Assembly: GCA_017307375.1 (NCBI GenBank)
Contig: JAFKFH010000008.1
Location: 310,001 to 374,000 of the forward strand
Source of the DNA: Alphaproteobacteria bacterium
Lineage (GTDB): Bacteria > Pseudomonadota > Alphaproteobacteria > Ferrovibrionales > Ferrovibrionaceae
Length of the DNA: 64,000 nucleotides
Reading direction: 5' to 3'
Position numbers and translations under genes: made by a program. Below are positions 42,357 through 51,480 of this stretch, piece after piece. Numbering within the stretch: the first letter of the stretch is position 1; every line of letters starts with the position of its first letter. Under the pieces are notes generated by a model. The model saw only the letters and a list, made by a program, of their open reading frames with translations, ran no database searches and was not told where the DNA came from.

Positions 42357-43646
42357 ATGCGCATCGAGCGACAGCTGCGCCTGGCCTATCACCGCTGGCG
42401 CCGGCATCTGATGTTCCTGGCCTGCGCGGTGATCATCGGCCTGGTGTCGGCGCTTTTCGCCGTCGTCGCCGACCGGGCCGGCGCGTGGTTCGAAGCCACG
42501 GCGCGGTCCTGGCCCTGGGCGCCGCTGCTTCTTACGCCGGCCGGTTTCTTCATCCTGTCCTGGGTCGGTCGAACCGTCTTCGCCGGCACCCAGGGTTCGG
42601 GCATTCCGCAGGCGATGGCGGCGCGCATGCTGACCCGGCCGGAGGAGCGGCGGCGCATGCTGTCGCTGCGGCACGCCGTCGGCAAGTTCGTGCTGACGGT
42701 CATCGGCGTCGGCTGCGGCGCGGCGATCGGGCGCGAAGGCCCTACGGTCCAGATCGGCGCCTCGATCGTGCTGCAGGCCAGCCGGATCTTCGAGCTGGAG
42801 CGCCAGCGCGGCCTGATCCTGGCCGGTTCGGCGGCCGGAATCGCGGCGGCGTTCAACGCGCCGCTCGCCGGCGTCGTCTTCGCCATCGAGGAGATGGGGC
42901 GCAACTACGAGCAGAAGATCAATGGCCTGCTGCTCGGCGCCGTGCTGGTCGCCGGCATCGTGGCCGAGGCCGTGCTCGGTTCGGAATCCTATTTCGGCCA
43001 TACCAACGAGACCGTCGCCTGGGGCGACTGGCCGGCAGTCGCGATCCTCGGGATCTTCGGCGGGCTGATGGGCGGGCTGTTCTCCCGCATCCTGCTCGAC
43101 CTGCCGCCGCTCGTCGGCCGGCTGCGCGGCGGGCTGTTCGCGCGGCGGCCCGAACTGTTCGCGGCGGCCTGCGGCCTGGCCTTGGCGATCCTCGGCGTGT
43201 TCGTCGCCGACGGCGCCTTCGGCACCGGCTACGAGGTCACCCGCGGCCTGCTGCAGGGCATGCCGGCCCCGGACAACTACGGCATCGTCAAGATGGCGGC
43301 CTCGCTGCTGTCGAGCCTGGCCGGCATCGCCGGCGGCATCTTCGCCCCGTCGCTGGCGGTCGGCGCCGGTTTCGGTGCCGCGCTGGCCGACTTCATGCCG
43401 TCGACCTCGCTGGCCGTGCTGGCCCTGCTCGGCATGGTCGGTTACTTCACCGGCGTGGTGCAGGCGCCGCTGACCGCCTCGATCATCGTGCTGGAGATGA
43501 CCGGCGGACACGCGATGATCATGCCGATCATAGCCACGGCGATGATCGCGCGCGCCGCCTCGGCGCTGATCTGCCCCAAGCCGCTCTACCACACCCTGGC
43601 CGAGCGCCTGGCCGAAAGCGTCCGGCAGAAGCCTAGCGGCCCGTGA
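42357..43646 (+). CDS. CLC-family chloride channel/antiporter
   Basis: 429 residues with about 10-12 membrane helices. The chloride-binding motifs are present: GSGIP, GREGPTVQIGAS (gating Glu) and GIFAPSLAVGAGFG, with a FAIEEM segment where the internal proton-transfer Glu is expected. No C-terminal CBS domains. Convergent with the crotonase gene and overlapping it by 14 bases. Confidence 0.92.
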   Translation: MRIERQLRLAYHRWRRHLMFLACAVIIGLVSALFAVVADRAGAWFEATARSWPWAPLLLTPAGFFILSWVGRTVFAGTQGSGIPQAMAARMLTRPEERRRMLSLRHAVGKFVLTVIGVGCGAAIGREGPTVQIGASIVLQASRIFELERQRGLILAGSAAGIAAAFNAPLAGVVFAIEEMGRNYEQKINGLLLGAVLVAGIVAEAVLGSESYFGHTNETVAWGDWPAVAILGIFGGLMGGLFSRILLDLPPLVGRLRGGLFARRPELFAAACGLALAILGVFVADGAFGTGYEVTRGLLQGMPAPDNYGIVKMAASLLSSLAGIAGGIFAPSLAVGAGFGAALADFMPSTSLAVLALLGMVGYFTGVVQAPLTASIIVLEMTGGHAMIMPIIATAMIARAASALICPKPLYHTLAERLAESVRQKPSGP

Positions 43647-44433
43647 ACACCGGCTTGCGCTTGGCCACGAAGGCTTCGGCAGCCGCGCGGAAATCCTCGG
43701 TGCGACCGCAGGCGGCGATCTGCTGGCGCTCGTGCTCCATCTGGGTTTCGAGCGTCGCTTCGAGGCTGGTGGCCAGGAGGCGCTTGGCCGCGCCCAGGGC
43801 GACCGTCGGGCCGGCGGCGAGCCGGACGGCGTAGTCGCGGGCGGCCGCGGCGAAATCGGCGGCGGGAAAGACCTGGTTGACCAGCCCGGCGTCGCAGGCC
43901 TCCGCCGCGGTCAGCGGGCGGTTCAGCGCGATCAGCTCGTAGGCGCGCTTCGGACCGACCAGCCGCGGCAGGTAGTAGGAGGACGAGCCGTCGGGCGACA
44001 ACGCGATGGCGGAATAGGCCACCGTGAACTTGGCGCTGTCCGCCGCGATGGTCAGGTCGCCGGCGATCGCCAGGCTGAACCCCGCCCCGGCCGCGGCACC
44101 GTTGACGGCCGAGACGACCGGCTTGGGCATCCGCGCCATCGTCGCGATCGCGGCATGCAGCCGCGCGGTCAGCAGTTTCAGGAAGGCCGAGGGGTGGCCT
44201 GCCGGCGCGCTGTGCTCGCGCATCTGGCGGATGTCGCCACCGGCGCAGAACGCCGCCCCGGCCCCGGTGATCATGACCGCACGCACCGACGGATCCTCGT
44301 CGCAGGCGATCAGCGCATCGAACAGCCCGTCGGCCAGGGCGAGGTCGAGGGCGTTGTAGGCCGCCGGCCGGTTCAGGGTGACGATGCCGACGCCGTCGGC
44401 GCGGTCGAGGGTGACGACCTGATCCTGGGCCAT
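43633..44433 (-). CDS. Enoyl-CoA hydratase/isomerase (PaaG-like)
   Basis: 266 residues from the ATG at 44433, preceded by GGAGG. Crotonase fold with oxyanion-hole segments FCAGGDIRQM and GAAAGAGFSLAIAGD. The region SAIALSPDGSSSYYLPRLVG resembles PaaG-type isomerases, where an Asp replaces one of the usual catalytic Glu residues. The exact reaction is not determined. No other beta-oxidation gene is adjacent. Confidence 0.88.
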   Translation of the reverse strand: MAQDQVVTLDRADGVGIVTLNRPAAYNALDLALADGLFDALIACDEDPSVRAVMITGAGAAFCAGGDIRQMREHSAPAGHPSAFLKLLTARLHAAIATMARMPKPVVSAVNGAAAGAGFSLAIAGDLTIAADSAKFTVAYSAIALSPDGSSSYYLPRLVGPKRAYELIALNRPLTAAEACDAGLVNQVFPAADFAAAARDYAVRLAAGPTVALGAAKRLLATSLEATLETQMEHERQQIAACGRTEDFRAAAEAFVAKRKPVFTGR

Positions 44434-44522
44434 GGTTTCCTCCACTGATGGCTTTGACCGGAGTCTATCCGGCCGGCCAGGCAGCGGAAGTTGATAGTTG
44501 TAATGGCTGCGATGCAGGCGGT

Positions 44523-45029
44523 CTATGCGGCCTGGGCGGCACAATCGCGGCAGCGGCCGACCATCTCGATGGTGCGCCGGGTGATGGCGAAGCCGGCCGC
44601 GGCGGCGGCACGCGACAAGGCATTGTCGGCGGCGCTGTCGTGCAGTTCGGCGGCCCGGCCGCATTCCTCGCAGATCATGATGCCAGGGGCGAAGGCGTGG
44701 CCGGGATCGGGGCAGCCGATATAGGCGTTCAGCGACGCGATTCGATGCACCAGCCCGTTTTCCTGCAGGAAATCGAGCGCGCGATAGACCGTCGGCGGCC
44801 CGGCCGGCCGGTCGGGCCCGCCCAGCTGGGCGAGGATGTCATAGGCGCCGATCGGCCGATGGCTGGTCCAGACCAGTTCCAGCACCCGGCGGCGAAGCTC
44901 GGTCAGGCGGACGCCGCGGGCGGCGCAGATCGCCGCGGCGCGGTCCATGGCCGAGGTGGCGCAATGGCCGTGGTCATGCTCCTGCGCCGGAAACGGTGCC
45001 GCCGCCTTCGTTCCTGCCTTCGCGCCCAT
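44523..45029 (-). CDS. zur: Zinc uptake regulator, Fur family (Zur)
   Basis: 168 residues from the ATG at 45029, preceded by GGAGG with 8-base spacing. Fur-type winged helix (about 28-95, GVRLTELRRRVLELV, TVYRALDFLQENGLVHRI). Structural zinc cysteines are Cys120/Cys123 and Cys160/Cys163; His95, Cys106 and His111 fit the regulatory zinc site of Zur. The N-terminus has HDHGHC, possibly extra metal binding. Divergent from a hisI-ZIP run, which supports zinc sensing. Confidence 0.88.
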   Translation of the reverse strand: MGAKAGTKAAAPFPAQEHDHGHCATSAMDRAAAICAARGVRLTELRRRVLELVWTSHRPIGAYDILAQLGGPDRPAGPPTVYRALDFLQENGLVHRIASLNAYIGCPDPGHAFAPGIMICEECGRAAELHDSAADNALSRAAAAAGFAITRRTIEMVGRCRDCAAQAA

Positions 45030-45073
45030 TTGACACACCTCCACGCCGCCCGCCATGGTGGCGGAAACCGGTA

Positions 45074-45088
45074 TGATACAGTATTACA
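45074..45088. promoter_or_regulatory. Putative Zur box in the zur-hisI intergenic region
   Basis: TGATACAGTATTACA resembles the Zur consensus TGTTATAnTATAACA at 11 of 15 positions by eye and contains the perfect ATAC-A-GTAT dyad. It lies between the divergent zur and plus-strand gene starts. Confidence 0.5.
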
Positions 45089-45126
45089 GGTCTGAATTGC
45101 CACTGGCGGTGTGACGGAGCCGGCCC

Positions 45127-45270
45127 ATGTCCTTGTCCAACCTGCAGGCGGCCATCCTGGCCATCATCGTCATCGTCCTCCTCGTCACCATGGGCTGGAC
45201 GATCCGGGAAAAGAGCAAGACCGGCGAAAGCATGCTGCCCGAGTTCATTCAAAGGGCCATCACCAAATGA
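45127..45270 (+). CDS. 47-residue single-pass membrane protein
   Basis: [22 protein letters not shown] begins one hydrophobic helix followed by a basic cytoplasmic tail (REKSKTGE) and a short helical end. No family is recognised. Its stop overlaps the hisI ATG (ATGA), so translation is coupled. It is too short for many gene callers. Confidence 0.6.
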   Translation: MSLSNLQAAILAIIVIVLLVTMGWTIREKSKTGESMLPEFIQRAITK

Positions 45271-45650
45271 CCACCCTGCCGACGATCCAGTACGATGCCC
45301 AGGGGCTGGTGCCCGCCATCGCCCAGCAGCACGACACCGGCGAAGTGCTGATGGTCGCCTGGATGAATGCCGACGCCGTCGCCGAGACGCTGGCGACCGG
45401 CCGGGTCTGCTACTGGTCGCGCTCGCGCCAGGCGCTGTGGCGCAAGGGCGAGACCTCCGGCCAGACCCAGAAGCTGATCGATTTCCGCATCGATTGCGAC
45501 GGCGATACCCTGCTGCTGCTGGTCGACCAGGAAGGGGTGGCCTGCCATACCGGCCGGCGCAGCTGCTTCTACACCGCGCTGCGCGACGGCGTGGCGGTCG
45601 AGATCGCCAGGCCGCTGAAATCCGAGGACGAGCTTTACGGCCGTGGCTAG
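45267..45650 (+). CDS. hisI: Phosphoribosyl-AMP cyclohydrolase
   Basis: 127 residues, single-domain HisI (no HisE fusion). It opens the adenine ring of PR-AMP in histidine synthesis. The zinc ligands are intact: Cys77 in IDCDGD, Cys93 and Cys100 in [26 protein letters not shown] and [17 protein letters not shown] are family signatures. It is outside any his operon here and next to zur and a ZIP-type transporter. It overlaps the next gene by 8 bases. Confidence 0.94.
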   Translation: MTTLPTIQYDAQGLVPAIAQQHDTGEVLMVAWMNADAVAETLATGRVCYWSRSRQALWRKGETSGQTQKLIDFRIDCDGDTLLLLVDQEGVACHTGRRSCFYTALRDGVAVEIARPLKSEDELYGRG

Positions 45651-46368
45651 CCTCGCGGCTGCCTGGCCTGTCCTGCTTCCGGCCGCGGCGATGCTGGCCG
45701 GCGGCGGCATTGCCCTGCGCTGGAACCCTGGCGGCGCGGCACGGTCGGCGATCCAGCATTTCACCGCCGGCGTGGTGATCGCCGCGGTCGCCGCCGAACT
45801 GGTGCCGAGCCTGCATCTCGGCCAATCGACGCTCGCCATGGCGGTCGGCTTCCTGTTCGGCGTCGCCGCGATGCTCGCGGTCAAGAAATTCGCCGGCGAG
45901 GAAGGCGAGGCCGAGGGCACGACGTCGGGCCCGGTCGGGCCGTTCGTCGTCACCATCGGCATCGACCTCGCGGTCGACGGGCTGCTGTGCGGCGTCACCC
46001 TCGCCGCCTCGTCCGGCGGGGGCGAGGTGGTGGTGGGCGCGCTGGCGCTGGAAGTGCTGTTCCTCGGGGTCGCGACCGTGGTGTCGCTGCGCAACCGGGG
46101 CATGGCGCCGGGCAGGCTGGCCGGTATCCTGGCCGGGCTGGCCGTGCTGATTCCGGTGGGCGGCTTTGCCGGCTACGGCCTGTTCGGCGCCGCGCCGGGC
46201 TGGCTGCAGATTGCGGTACTGGCCTTCGCCACCGCCGCCCTGCTCTACCTCGTCTTCGAGGAACTGCTGGCCGAGGCCCATGAGGGCGAGGCCGACACGG
46301 CGGTGACCACGGCGATGCTGTTCCTGGGCTTCCTGATCGTCCTGGTGATCAAGGCGACCCTCGACTGA
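45643..46368 (+). CDS. ZIP-family metal transporter-like membrane protein
   Basis: 241 residues from a GTG start overlapping the hisI end. Six to eight membrane helices. ZIP-like features are [17 protein letters not shown] and [14 protein letters not shown], with conserved-position His/Glu/Asp metal ligands, and a [13 protein letters not shown] segment before the last helix. The family call is by pattern; a role in zinc uptake is suggested by adjacent zur but not shown. Convergent with livM. Confidence 0.75.
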   Translation: MASLAAAWPVLLPAAAMLAGGGIALRWNPGGAARSAIQHFTAGVVIAAVAAELVPSLHLGQSTLAMAVGFLFGVAAMLAVKKFAGEEGEAEGTTSGPVGPFVVTIGIDLAVDGLLCGVTLAASSGGGEVVVGALALEVLFLGVATVVSLRNRGMAPGRLAGILAGLAVLIPVGGFAGYGLFGAAPGWLQIAVLAFATAALLYLVFEELLAEAHEGEADTAVTTAMLFLGFLIVLVIKATLD

Positions 46369-46370
46369 CC

Positions 46371-47429
46371 TTATGCCTTTCGCCGCAGCCGGCCGACGAT
46401 GCCGGTGGGGAAGAAATAGACCGACAGCACGAACAGCACGCCGAGCCATAGCAGCCAGCGATCGGGATGCAGCAGTTGCGGCAGCAGCGGGATGCCCTTG
46501 GTCGCGGCCGAGGCGGCCCCCATCAGCTTCTGCAGGTAGTTCTGCGCCAGGATGAACAACGTCGCGCCGATCACGGCGCCGTAGAGCGTACCCATCCCGC
46601 CGATCACCACCATCAGCAGGATATCGAGCATGATTTCGAGCGACAGCGTCACCGCCGGCCCGGTATAGCGCAGCCACAGCGCATTCAGGCAGCCGGCCAG
46701 CACCGCGACAGCGGCAGCCAGGCAGTTGGCCGCGGTGCGGTAATAGACCGTGCGATAGCCCAGCGCCTCGGCGCGGAAGTCGTTCTCGCGGATCGCCTGC
46801 AGCACCCGGCCGAACGGCGAATTGACCACGCGCAGCATCATCAGGAACAACGCCAGGGCGGCGAGGAACACCAGGTAGTAGGTGACCACCCGGCCGGAAA
46901 TATCGAGGCCGAGGACCGGTTCCGCGAACAGGCGGAAGCCCGGGCGCAGGATTTCCGGCACGCGGAAGCTGCGGCCATCCTCGCCGCCGGTAATTTCCGA
47001 CAATTGCGACGCCAGGATCGCGAAGGCCGAGGCGACGGCCAGGGTGATCATCGCATAGAAGATCGCACGGACACGCAACGAGAACAGGCCGATGGCGAAG
47101 GCGAGCGCGACGCCGACCACCAGCGCGACCAGCAGCCCGAGGCCGATCGCCCCCCAGCCGCCGCCGAGCGCGAACAGCGACAGCCCGACCCCGTAGGCGC
47201 CGATACCGTAGAACATCGTATGGGCGAACGAGACGATGCCGGTATAGCCGAGCAGCAGATCGTAGGAGGCGACCAGCACGATGAACACGCAGATCCGGGC
47301 CGCCGTGTTGATCGCCTGGGCGCCGGGAAAGGCGAAGGGGGCGACGGCGAGGCCGACGAAGACGACGAGCAGCAGGACCGACAGCACCCGGCTTTTCGGC
47401 AGGTCGTCGGACAGAAGGGTTCTCAGCAT
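46371..47429 (-). CDS. livM: HAAT/LIV-type ABC transporter permease (LivM-like)
   Basis: 352 residues with about ten membrane helices. FSLRVRAIFYAMITLAVASAFAIL and the cytoplasmic EAA-type AIRENDFRAEALGYRT are typical of LivM. It pairs with the LivH-like permease encoded 10 bases upstream. It is the last gene of the five-gene transporter run, convergent with the ZIP gene. Substrate may not be branched-chain amino acids, given the CoA-ligase neighbours. Confidence 0.9.
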   Translation of the reverse strand: MLRTLLSDDLPKSRVLSVLLLVVFVGLAVAPFAFPGAQAINTAARICVFIVLVASYDLLLGYTGIVSFAHTMFYGIGAYGVGLSLFALGGGWGAIGLGLLVALVVGVALAFAIGLFSLRVRAIFYAMITLAVASAFAILASQLSEITGGEDGRSFRVPEILRPGFRLFAEPVLGLDISGRVVTYYLVFLAALALFLMMLRVVNSPFGRVLQAIRENDFRAEALGYRTVYYRTAANCLAAAVAVLAGCLNALWLRYTGPAVTLSLEIMLDILLMVVIGGMGTLYGAVIGATLFILAQNYLQKLMGAASAATKGIPLLPQLLHPDRWLLWLGVLFVLSVYFFPTGIVGRLRRKA

Positions 47430-47439
47430 CGTCCGGCCC

Positions 47440-48450
47440 TCAGCGCTTGGCCACGGGATAGAGGCCCATCGGCCGCCACATCAGCACCAGCACCATCAGC
47501 AGGATGTTTGAGCCGAGCGCGACCTTGGGCGCGAGGAAGGCGGTGTAGTTGGCGGTGAGGGCGACCAGCAGCGCGCCGAGGAAGCAACCCCCGACCGAGC
47601 CGAGGCCGCCGATGATGATGACGATGAACACCATGATCATCACCTCGCCACCGATATTGGCGGTGAGCGTCTCGCGATAGAACGCCCACATCACGCCGCC
47701 CAGCCCGGCGAGGGCGGAGCCGGCGACGAACACGCCGACGAACAGCCGGCGGATACGATAGCCCAACGCCTCGACCATCTCGCCGTTCTCGACGCCGGCC
47801 CGGATCAGCAGGCCGATCTTGGTCCGGTTCAGCACCAGGAACATCGCGCCGAAGACGACGAGGCCGATGCAGACGGCAATCAGCCGGTATTTCTCGACCG
47901 CGATGTCGCCGAAGGTGATCGCGCCGCGGAAGGCAGTAGGCAGCGGCATCGCCACCTGCTGGGCACCCCAGACGACATGGATCATCTGTTCGGCGACGAT
48001 CAGCCCGCCCATGGTGATCAGGATCTGCTTCAGGTGCTGGCCATAGACCGGCATGATCAGCACGCGCTCGAAGGCATAGCCCAGCGCGCCCGAGCCGGCC
48101 ATCGCGACCAGGATCGCCAGCAGCAGCCCGGCAAGATTGAGCGGCAGCGAGTCCGCCGCAAACCAGGGCGCCAGCGGCACCACGACGATCAGCGCCAGAT
48201 AGGCGCCGATCGAGATGAAGGCGCCATGGCCGAAGTTCAGCACGTCCATCAGGCCGAAGACCAGCGTCAGGCCCGAGGCGATGATGAAGATCATCATCCC
48301 CATCGCCAGGCCCGCGACCGTCAGCGTCGCCCAGGTCGAGCCGGAGCCGATCAGCGGCGCGGCCACGATCATCAGCCCGGGCACCAGCAGGGCCGGCAGG
48401 TAGTCGAGCTTGACCCGCGGCAGGCCCGTATCGTCAGCGGCCGATGTCAT
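47440..48450 (-). CDS. livH: HAAT/LIV-type ABC transporter permease (LivH-like)
   Basis: 336 residues; ATG follows a strong GGGGAGGGG. LivH features include MMIFIIASGLTLVFGLMDVLNFGHGAFISIGAYLA (in two parts: FGLMDVLNFGHGAF) and the EAA-type GVENGEMVEALGYRIRRLF. It forms the membrane pore with LivM. It lies 18 bases after livF. Confidence 0.9.
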   Translation of the reverse strand: MTSAADDTGLPRVKLDYLPALLVPGLMIVAAPLIGSGSTWATLTVAGLAMGMMIFIIASGLTLVFGLMDVLNFGHGAFISIGAYLALIVVVPLAPWFAADSLPLNLAGLLLAILVAMAGSGALGYAFERVLIMPVYGQHLKQILITMGGLIVAEQMIHVVWGAQQVAMPLPTAFRGAITFGDIAVEKYRLIAVCIGLVVFGAMFLVLNRTKIGLLIRAGVENGEMVEALGYRIRRLFVGVFVAGSALAGLGGVMWAFYRETLTANIGGEVMIMVFIVIIIGGLGSVGGCFLGALLVALTANYTAFLAPKVALGSNILLMVLVLMWRPMGLYPVAKR

Positions 48451-48468
48451 CGCGTTCCCCTCCCCGCC

Positions 48469-49194
48469 TCATTGATGCGCATCGAGCGACAGGCCCAGCA
48501 GCCGGGTCTGCGCCGCCGGGTCGCCGGCCAGTGCCGCCATGCGGTCGCGATGCACGATGCGCCCGTCGTCCATCACCACCACGCCGTCGCCCAGCATGCT
48601 GGCGAAGCGGAAATTCTGCTCGACCAGCAGGATCGTGGTGTCGGACCGCTTCAGGTCCTGGAAGGCGCGGATCATGTTCTCGATGATGGCCGGGGCGATG
48701 CCCTTGGTCGGCTCGTCGATCAGGATCAGCCGGCGCGGCTCGACCACGGCGCGGGCGATCGACAGCATCTGCTTCTGCCCGCCCGACAGATGGCCTGCCG
48801 CCAGCGACCAGAATTTTTTCAGCGCCGGAAAGAACGAGAAGATCCAGTCGAGGCGCGCCTGGTCGGGCGCTCCGTCGCGCGCGGCCAGGATCATGTTCTC
48901 GCGGACCGTGAGATCGGCGAAGATGCCCATGGCCTCGGGCACGTAGGCAATGCCGCCTTGGGCGATGTCGGGCGTGTCCCGCCCGCCGATGTCCTGGCCG
49001 TCGAACACCACCCGTCCGCGCGACGGCTTCCACAGGCCCATGATGGTGCGCAGGGTCGTGGTCTTGCCGGCACCGTTGCGGCCGAGCAGCACGGTGAGCT
49101 CGCCGCGCGGCACCTCGAAATCGACCCCCTGGAGAATGTGGTACTGGCCGATATGGGTGTGCACGCCCTCGAGGCGCAGGATCGGGTCAGCCAT
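48469..49194 (-). CDS. livF: HAAT/LIV-type ABC transporter ATP-binding protein (LivF-like)
   Basis: 241 residues from the ATG at 49194. Walker A LGRNGAGKTTT, signature HLSGGQKQML and Walker B LILIDEPTKGIAP are all intact. The YVPEAMGIFADLTVRENM region is typical of LivF. The start overlaps the end of livG by 8 bases. Confidence 0.92.
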   Translation of the reverse strand: MADPILRLEGVHTHIGQYHILQGVDFEVPRGELTVLLGRNGAGKTTTLRTIMGLWKPSRGRVVFDGQDIGGRDTPDIAQGGIAYVPEAMGIFADLTVRENMILAARDGAPDQARLDWIFSFFPALKKFWSLAAGHLSGGQKQMLSIARAVVEPRRLILIDEPTKGIAPAIIENMIRAFQDLKRSDTTILLVEQNFRFASMLGDGVVVMDDGRIVHRDRMAALAGDPAAQTRLLGLSLDAHQ

Positions 49195-49975
49195 TGGCGG
49201 GCACCCCGAGATAGGCTTCCTGGACGATCGGCGAGGCAATGACCTCGGCCGGGTCGCCGTCGGCGACCAGCGTGCCGTTGTGCAGCACGATGATGCGGTC
49301 GGCCAGGCTGCGCACCACGTCCATCTTGTGCTCGACCAGCAGGATGGTCTTGTCGCCGCGGGCCTTCAGCCGCTGGACCAGATCGAGGATGACCGGAACT
49401 TCGTCGACGCTCATCCCCGCGGTCGGCTCGTCGAACATGAATACCTCGGGTTCCAGCGCCATCATGATGCCGACCTCGAGCTTGCGCTTGTCGCCGTGGC
49501 TGAGCGAAGCGGCGACGGCATCGCGGCGGTCGTGCAGCGCCACCTCGGCCAGATAGTGGTCGGCCTTCTCGATCAGGTCGCGATGACGGCTCCACAGCGA
49601 CCACAGGTCGGCCCCGACGCGGGCGCGGCTCTGCACCGCCAGCCGCACGTTCTCGTGCACGGTGAGGTTCGGGAACAGGTTGGTCAGCTGAAAGGCGCGG
49701 CCCATGCCGCGCTTGGTGCGCTCGGCCGCAGGCTTCGCCGTCACGTCGTCGCCATAGAGGAAGACCTGCCCCGCGCTGGCCTTCAGCTGACCCGAGATCA
49801 GGTTGAAATACGTGGTCTTGCCCGCCCCGTTGGGCCCGACGATCGCGGTCAGCGTGCCGGCGGCGAAGGCGCAGCTCACGGCATTGACCGCGACATGGCC
49901 GCCGAACCGGATGGTCAGATCGCGGGTCGCCAGCACCGGATGCTGGTCGGCCTGCGGCACGTCGCCTGCGCCCAA
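49187..49975 (-). CDS. livG: HAAT/LIV-type ABC transporter ATP-binding protein (LivG-like)
   Basis: 262 residues. The TTG at 49975 is preceded by GGGAGG; a GTG at 49960 is the alternative. Walker A GPNGAGKTTYFNLISG, LivG-type insert TNLFPNLTVHENV, signature SLSHGDKRKLEVG and Walker B VFMFDEPTAGMS are visible. It couples ATP hydrolysis to transport together with LivF. Confidence 0.92.
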   Translation of the reverse strand: MGAGDVPQADQHPVLATRDLTIRFGGHVAVNAVSCAFAAGTLTAIVGPNGAGKTTYFNLISGQLKASAGQVFLYGDDVTAKPAAERTKRGMGRAFQLTNLFPNLTVHENVRLAVQSRARVGADLWSLWSRHRDLIEKADHYLAEVALHDRRDAVAASLSHGDKRKLEVGIMMALEPEVFMFDEPTAGMSVDEVPVILDLVQRLKARGDKTILLVEHKMDVVRSLADRIIVLHNGTLVADGDPAEVIASPIVQEAYLGVPANG

Positions 49976-50090
49976 TCGGGCCTCCCTGGAAGTGTTGCCG
50001 GGGTTTCGAGGTCGATCGCGGCCCGGCCGGCCACCGGGCCGCGACCCGCCGGCGCGCCTGTCGGCGCGCCGGCGATCTGCTGGCGGACGA

Positions 50091-51284
50091 TCAGCGCTTG
50101 TTGCGGATCGGCAGCGGCAGGCTGGATGCCGGGATCTCGGCGACGAGTTCGAGGAAATCGGTCTCGGTCGTCTCCTTCTTGATCCGCCAGTGGTACATCG
50201 ACTGCAGCGCCTGATGGTCTTCCTTGCGGAAGGTCATCTTGCCCTTCGGCGTGTCGAAATCCATGCCCTCCATCGCGACGATCAACTTCTCCGCGTCGGT
50301 CGACTTGGCCTTTTCCAGCGCTGATGTCAGCGCCATCGCCGCCGAGAAGCCGCCGGCCACGAAGAAATCGGGCGGCGCCGAGAACCTCTTCTGGTACTCG
50401 GCCTTGAGCCAGTCGTTCACCGGGTTCTTGGGGAAGTTGTAATAGTAGTAGATGCCGCCTTCGACGCCGGCGAACTGCCGCCACGCCGCCATCACCGGCA
50501 GGATGTTGCCGCCCGGGGCCAGTTCGATGCCGAAGCGCTCGGGCTTCAGGTCGACGAACTTCGGCAGCGGATGCGGGCCGGCCCAGATGAAGGCGATGAC
50601 CTTGCGGCCCGGCTTGTCCTTCAGCGCGTTGAACAGCCGCTCGGCCTGGGGCGCGAAGTCGGTGGTGTTGTTGGCCGCATATTCCTCATGGACGATCTTG
50701 GCCTTCGGGTTGACCGCCGCGACCGCTTCCTTGAAGGCGGCGACTCCGTCGCGGCCGAAGGCCGTATCCAACGCCAGCATGCCGACCGAGAAATCGCCGT
50801 TGAGCGCGGCGGCGGCGGCATAGGCGTCCTGGGTCGAGTTGCGGGCGGTGCGGAAGACGTACTTGTTCCACTTGTCGCCGGTGATCGAATCGGCCACCGC
50901 CGGCTCGACGATCATGATCTTCTTGTATTCCTCGGCCACCGGCAGCATGGCGATGGTGTTGGGCGAGCCGGTCGCGCCGATGACGATATCGGCCTTGTCG
51001 TCGCCATAGCATTCCTCGGCCTTGGCCTTGGTCTGCTCGGGCTTGAACTGGTCGTCCTTGACCAGGATCTTCAGCGTGTCGTCGCCGACCTTGTTGGTGC
51101 CCTTGGTCGCGTATTCGAGGCCGAGGTTGAACCCCGCCTCGGTCTGCTTGGCATAGGCCTCGAGCGGGCCGGTCTTGGAAACGATCAGGCAGACCTTGAT
51201 TTCCTTGGCGGCGGCCTGGCCGGCGATCAGCGCGGCCGCCAGCGCGGTCGTGGCCAGGGCCACGCCACGGGCAATGCGATTCAT
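50091..51284 (-). CDS. HAAT/LIV-type ABC transporter substrate-binding protein
   Basis: 397 residues; ATG follows GGGAGGAGAAAACC. Signal peptide MNRIARGVALATTALAAALI ending AAAK at about residue 26. The mature part is a periplasmic type-I binding protein (KEIKVCLIVSKTGPLEAYAKQTEAGFN-like start, VIGATGSPNTIAMLPVAEEYKKI). First gene of the transporter run, divergent from tetR, with a putative TetR site in its promoter. The ligand is likely an organic acid activated by the divergent CoA ligase (inference). Confidence 0.9.
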   Translation of the reverse strand: MNRIARGVALATTALAAALIAGQAAAKEIKVCLIVSKTGPLEAYAKQTEAGFNLGLEYATKGTNKVGDDTLKILVKDDQFKPEQTKAKAEECYGDDKADIVIGATGSPNTIAMLPVAEEYKKIMIVEPAVADSITGDKWNKYVFRTARNSTQDAYAAAAALNGDFSVGMLALDTAFGRDGVAAFKEAVAAVNPKAKIVHEEYAANNTTDFAPQAERLFNALKDKPGRKVIAFIWAGPHPLPKFVDLKPERFGIELAPGGNILPVMAAWRQFAGVEGGIYYYYNFPKNPVNDWLKAEYQKRFSAPPDFFVAGGFSAAMALTSALEKAKSTDAEKLIVAMEGMDFDTPKGKMTFRKEDHQALQSMYHWRIKKETTETDFLELVAEIPASSLPLPIRNKR

Positions 51285-51320
51285 GGTTTTCTCCTCCCGA
51301 TTTATCCCGAGCGACACTGT

Positions 51321-51345
51321 TTCAATCTGACGACTGATTCATGTT
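51321..51345. promoter_or_regulatory. Putative TetR operator copy A (transporter side)
   Basis: TTCAATCTGACGACTGATTC plus ATGTT matches copy B at 51452-51476 in 20 of 25 positions, in the same orientation. It lies 37 bases upstream of the binding-protein start. Confidence 0.65.
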
Positions 51346-51451
51346 GCAGGTGACATTACCCATCCCCGGCTTGTGGGTCAAGCACGCTGCAATGCAGCAT
51401 AAATCCTTGGTTTAACCGGCGTGATTGACGCTCGGGCCGGTTTCGGCCATG

Positions 51452-51476
51452 TTCAATATGACAGATGATTCAGGTT
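51452..51476. promoter_or_regulatory. Putative TetR operator copy B (tetR side)
   Basis: TTCAATATGACAGATGATTC plus AGGTT, 20 of 25 identical to copy A, ends 4 bases before the tetR ATG. A repeated 25-bp sequence on both sides of a divergent promoter is the expected arrangement for an autoregulating TetR protein. Confidence 0.65.
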
Positions 51477-51480
51477 TGAC

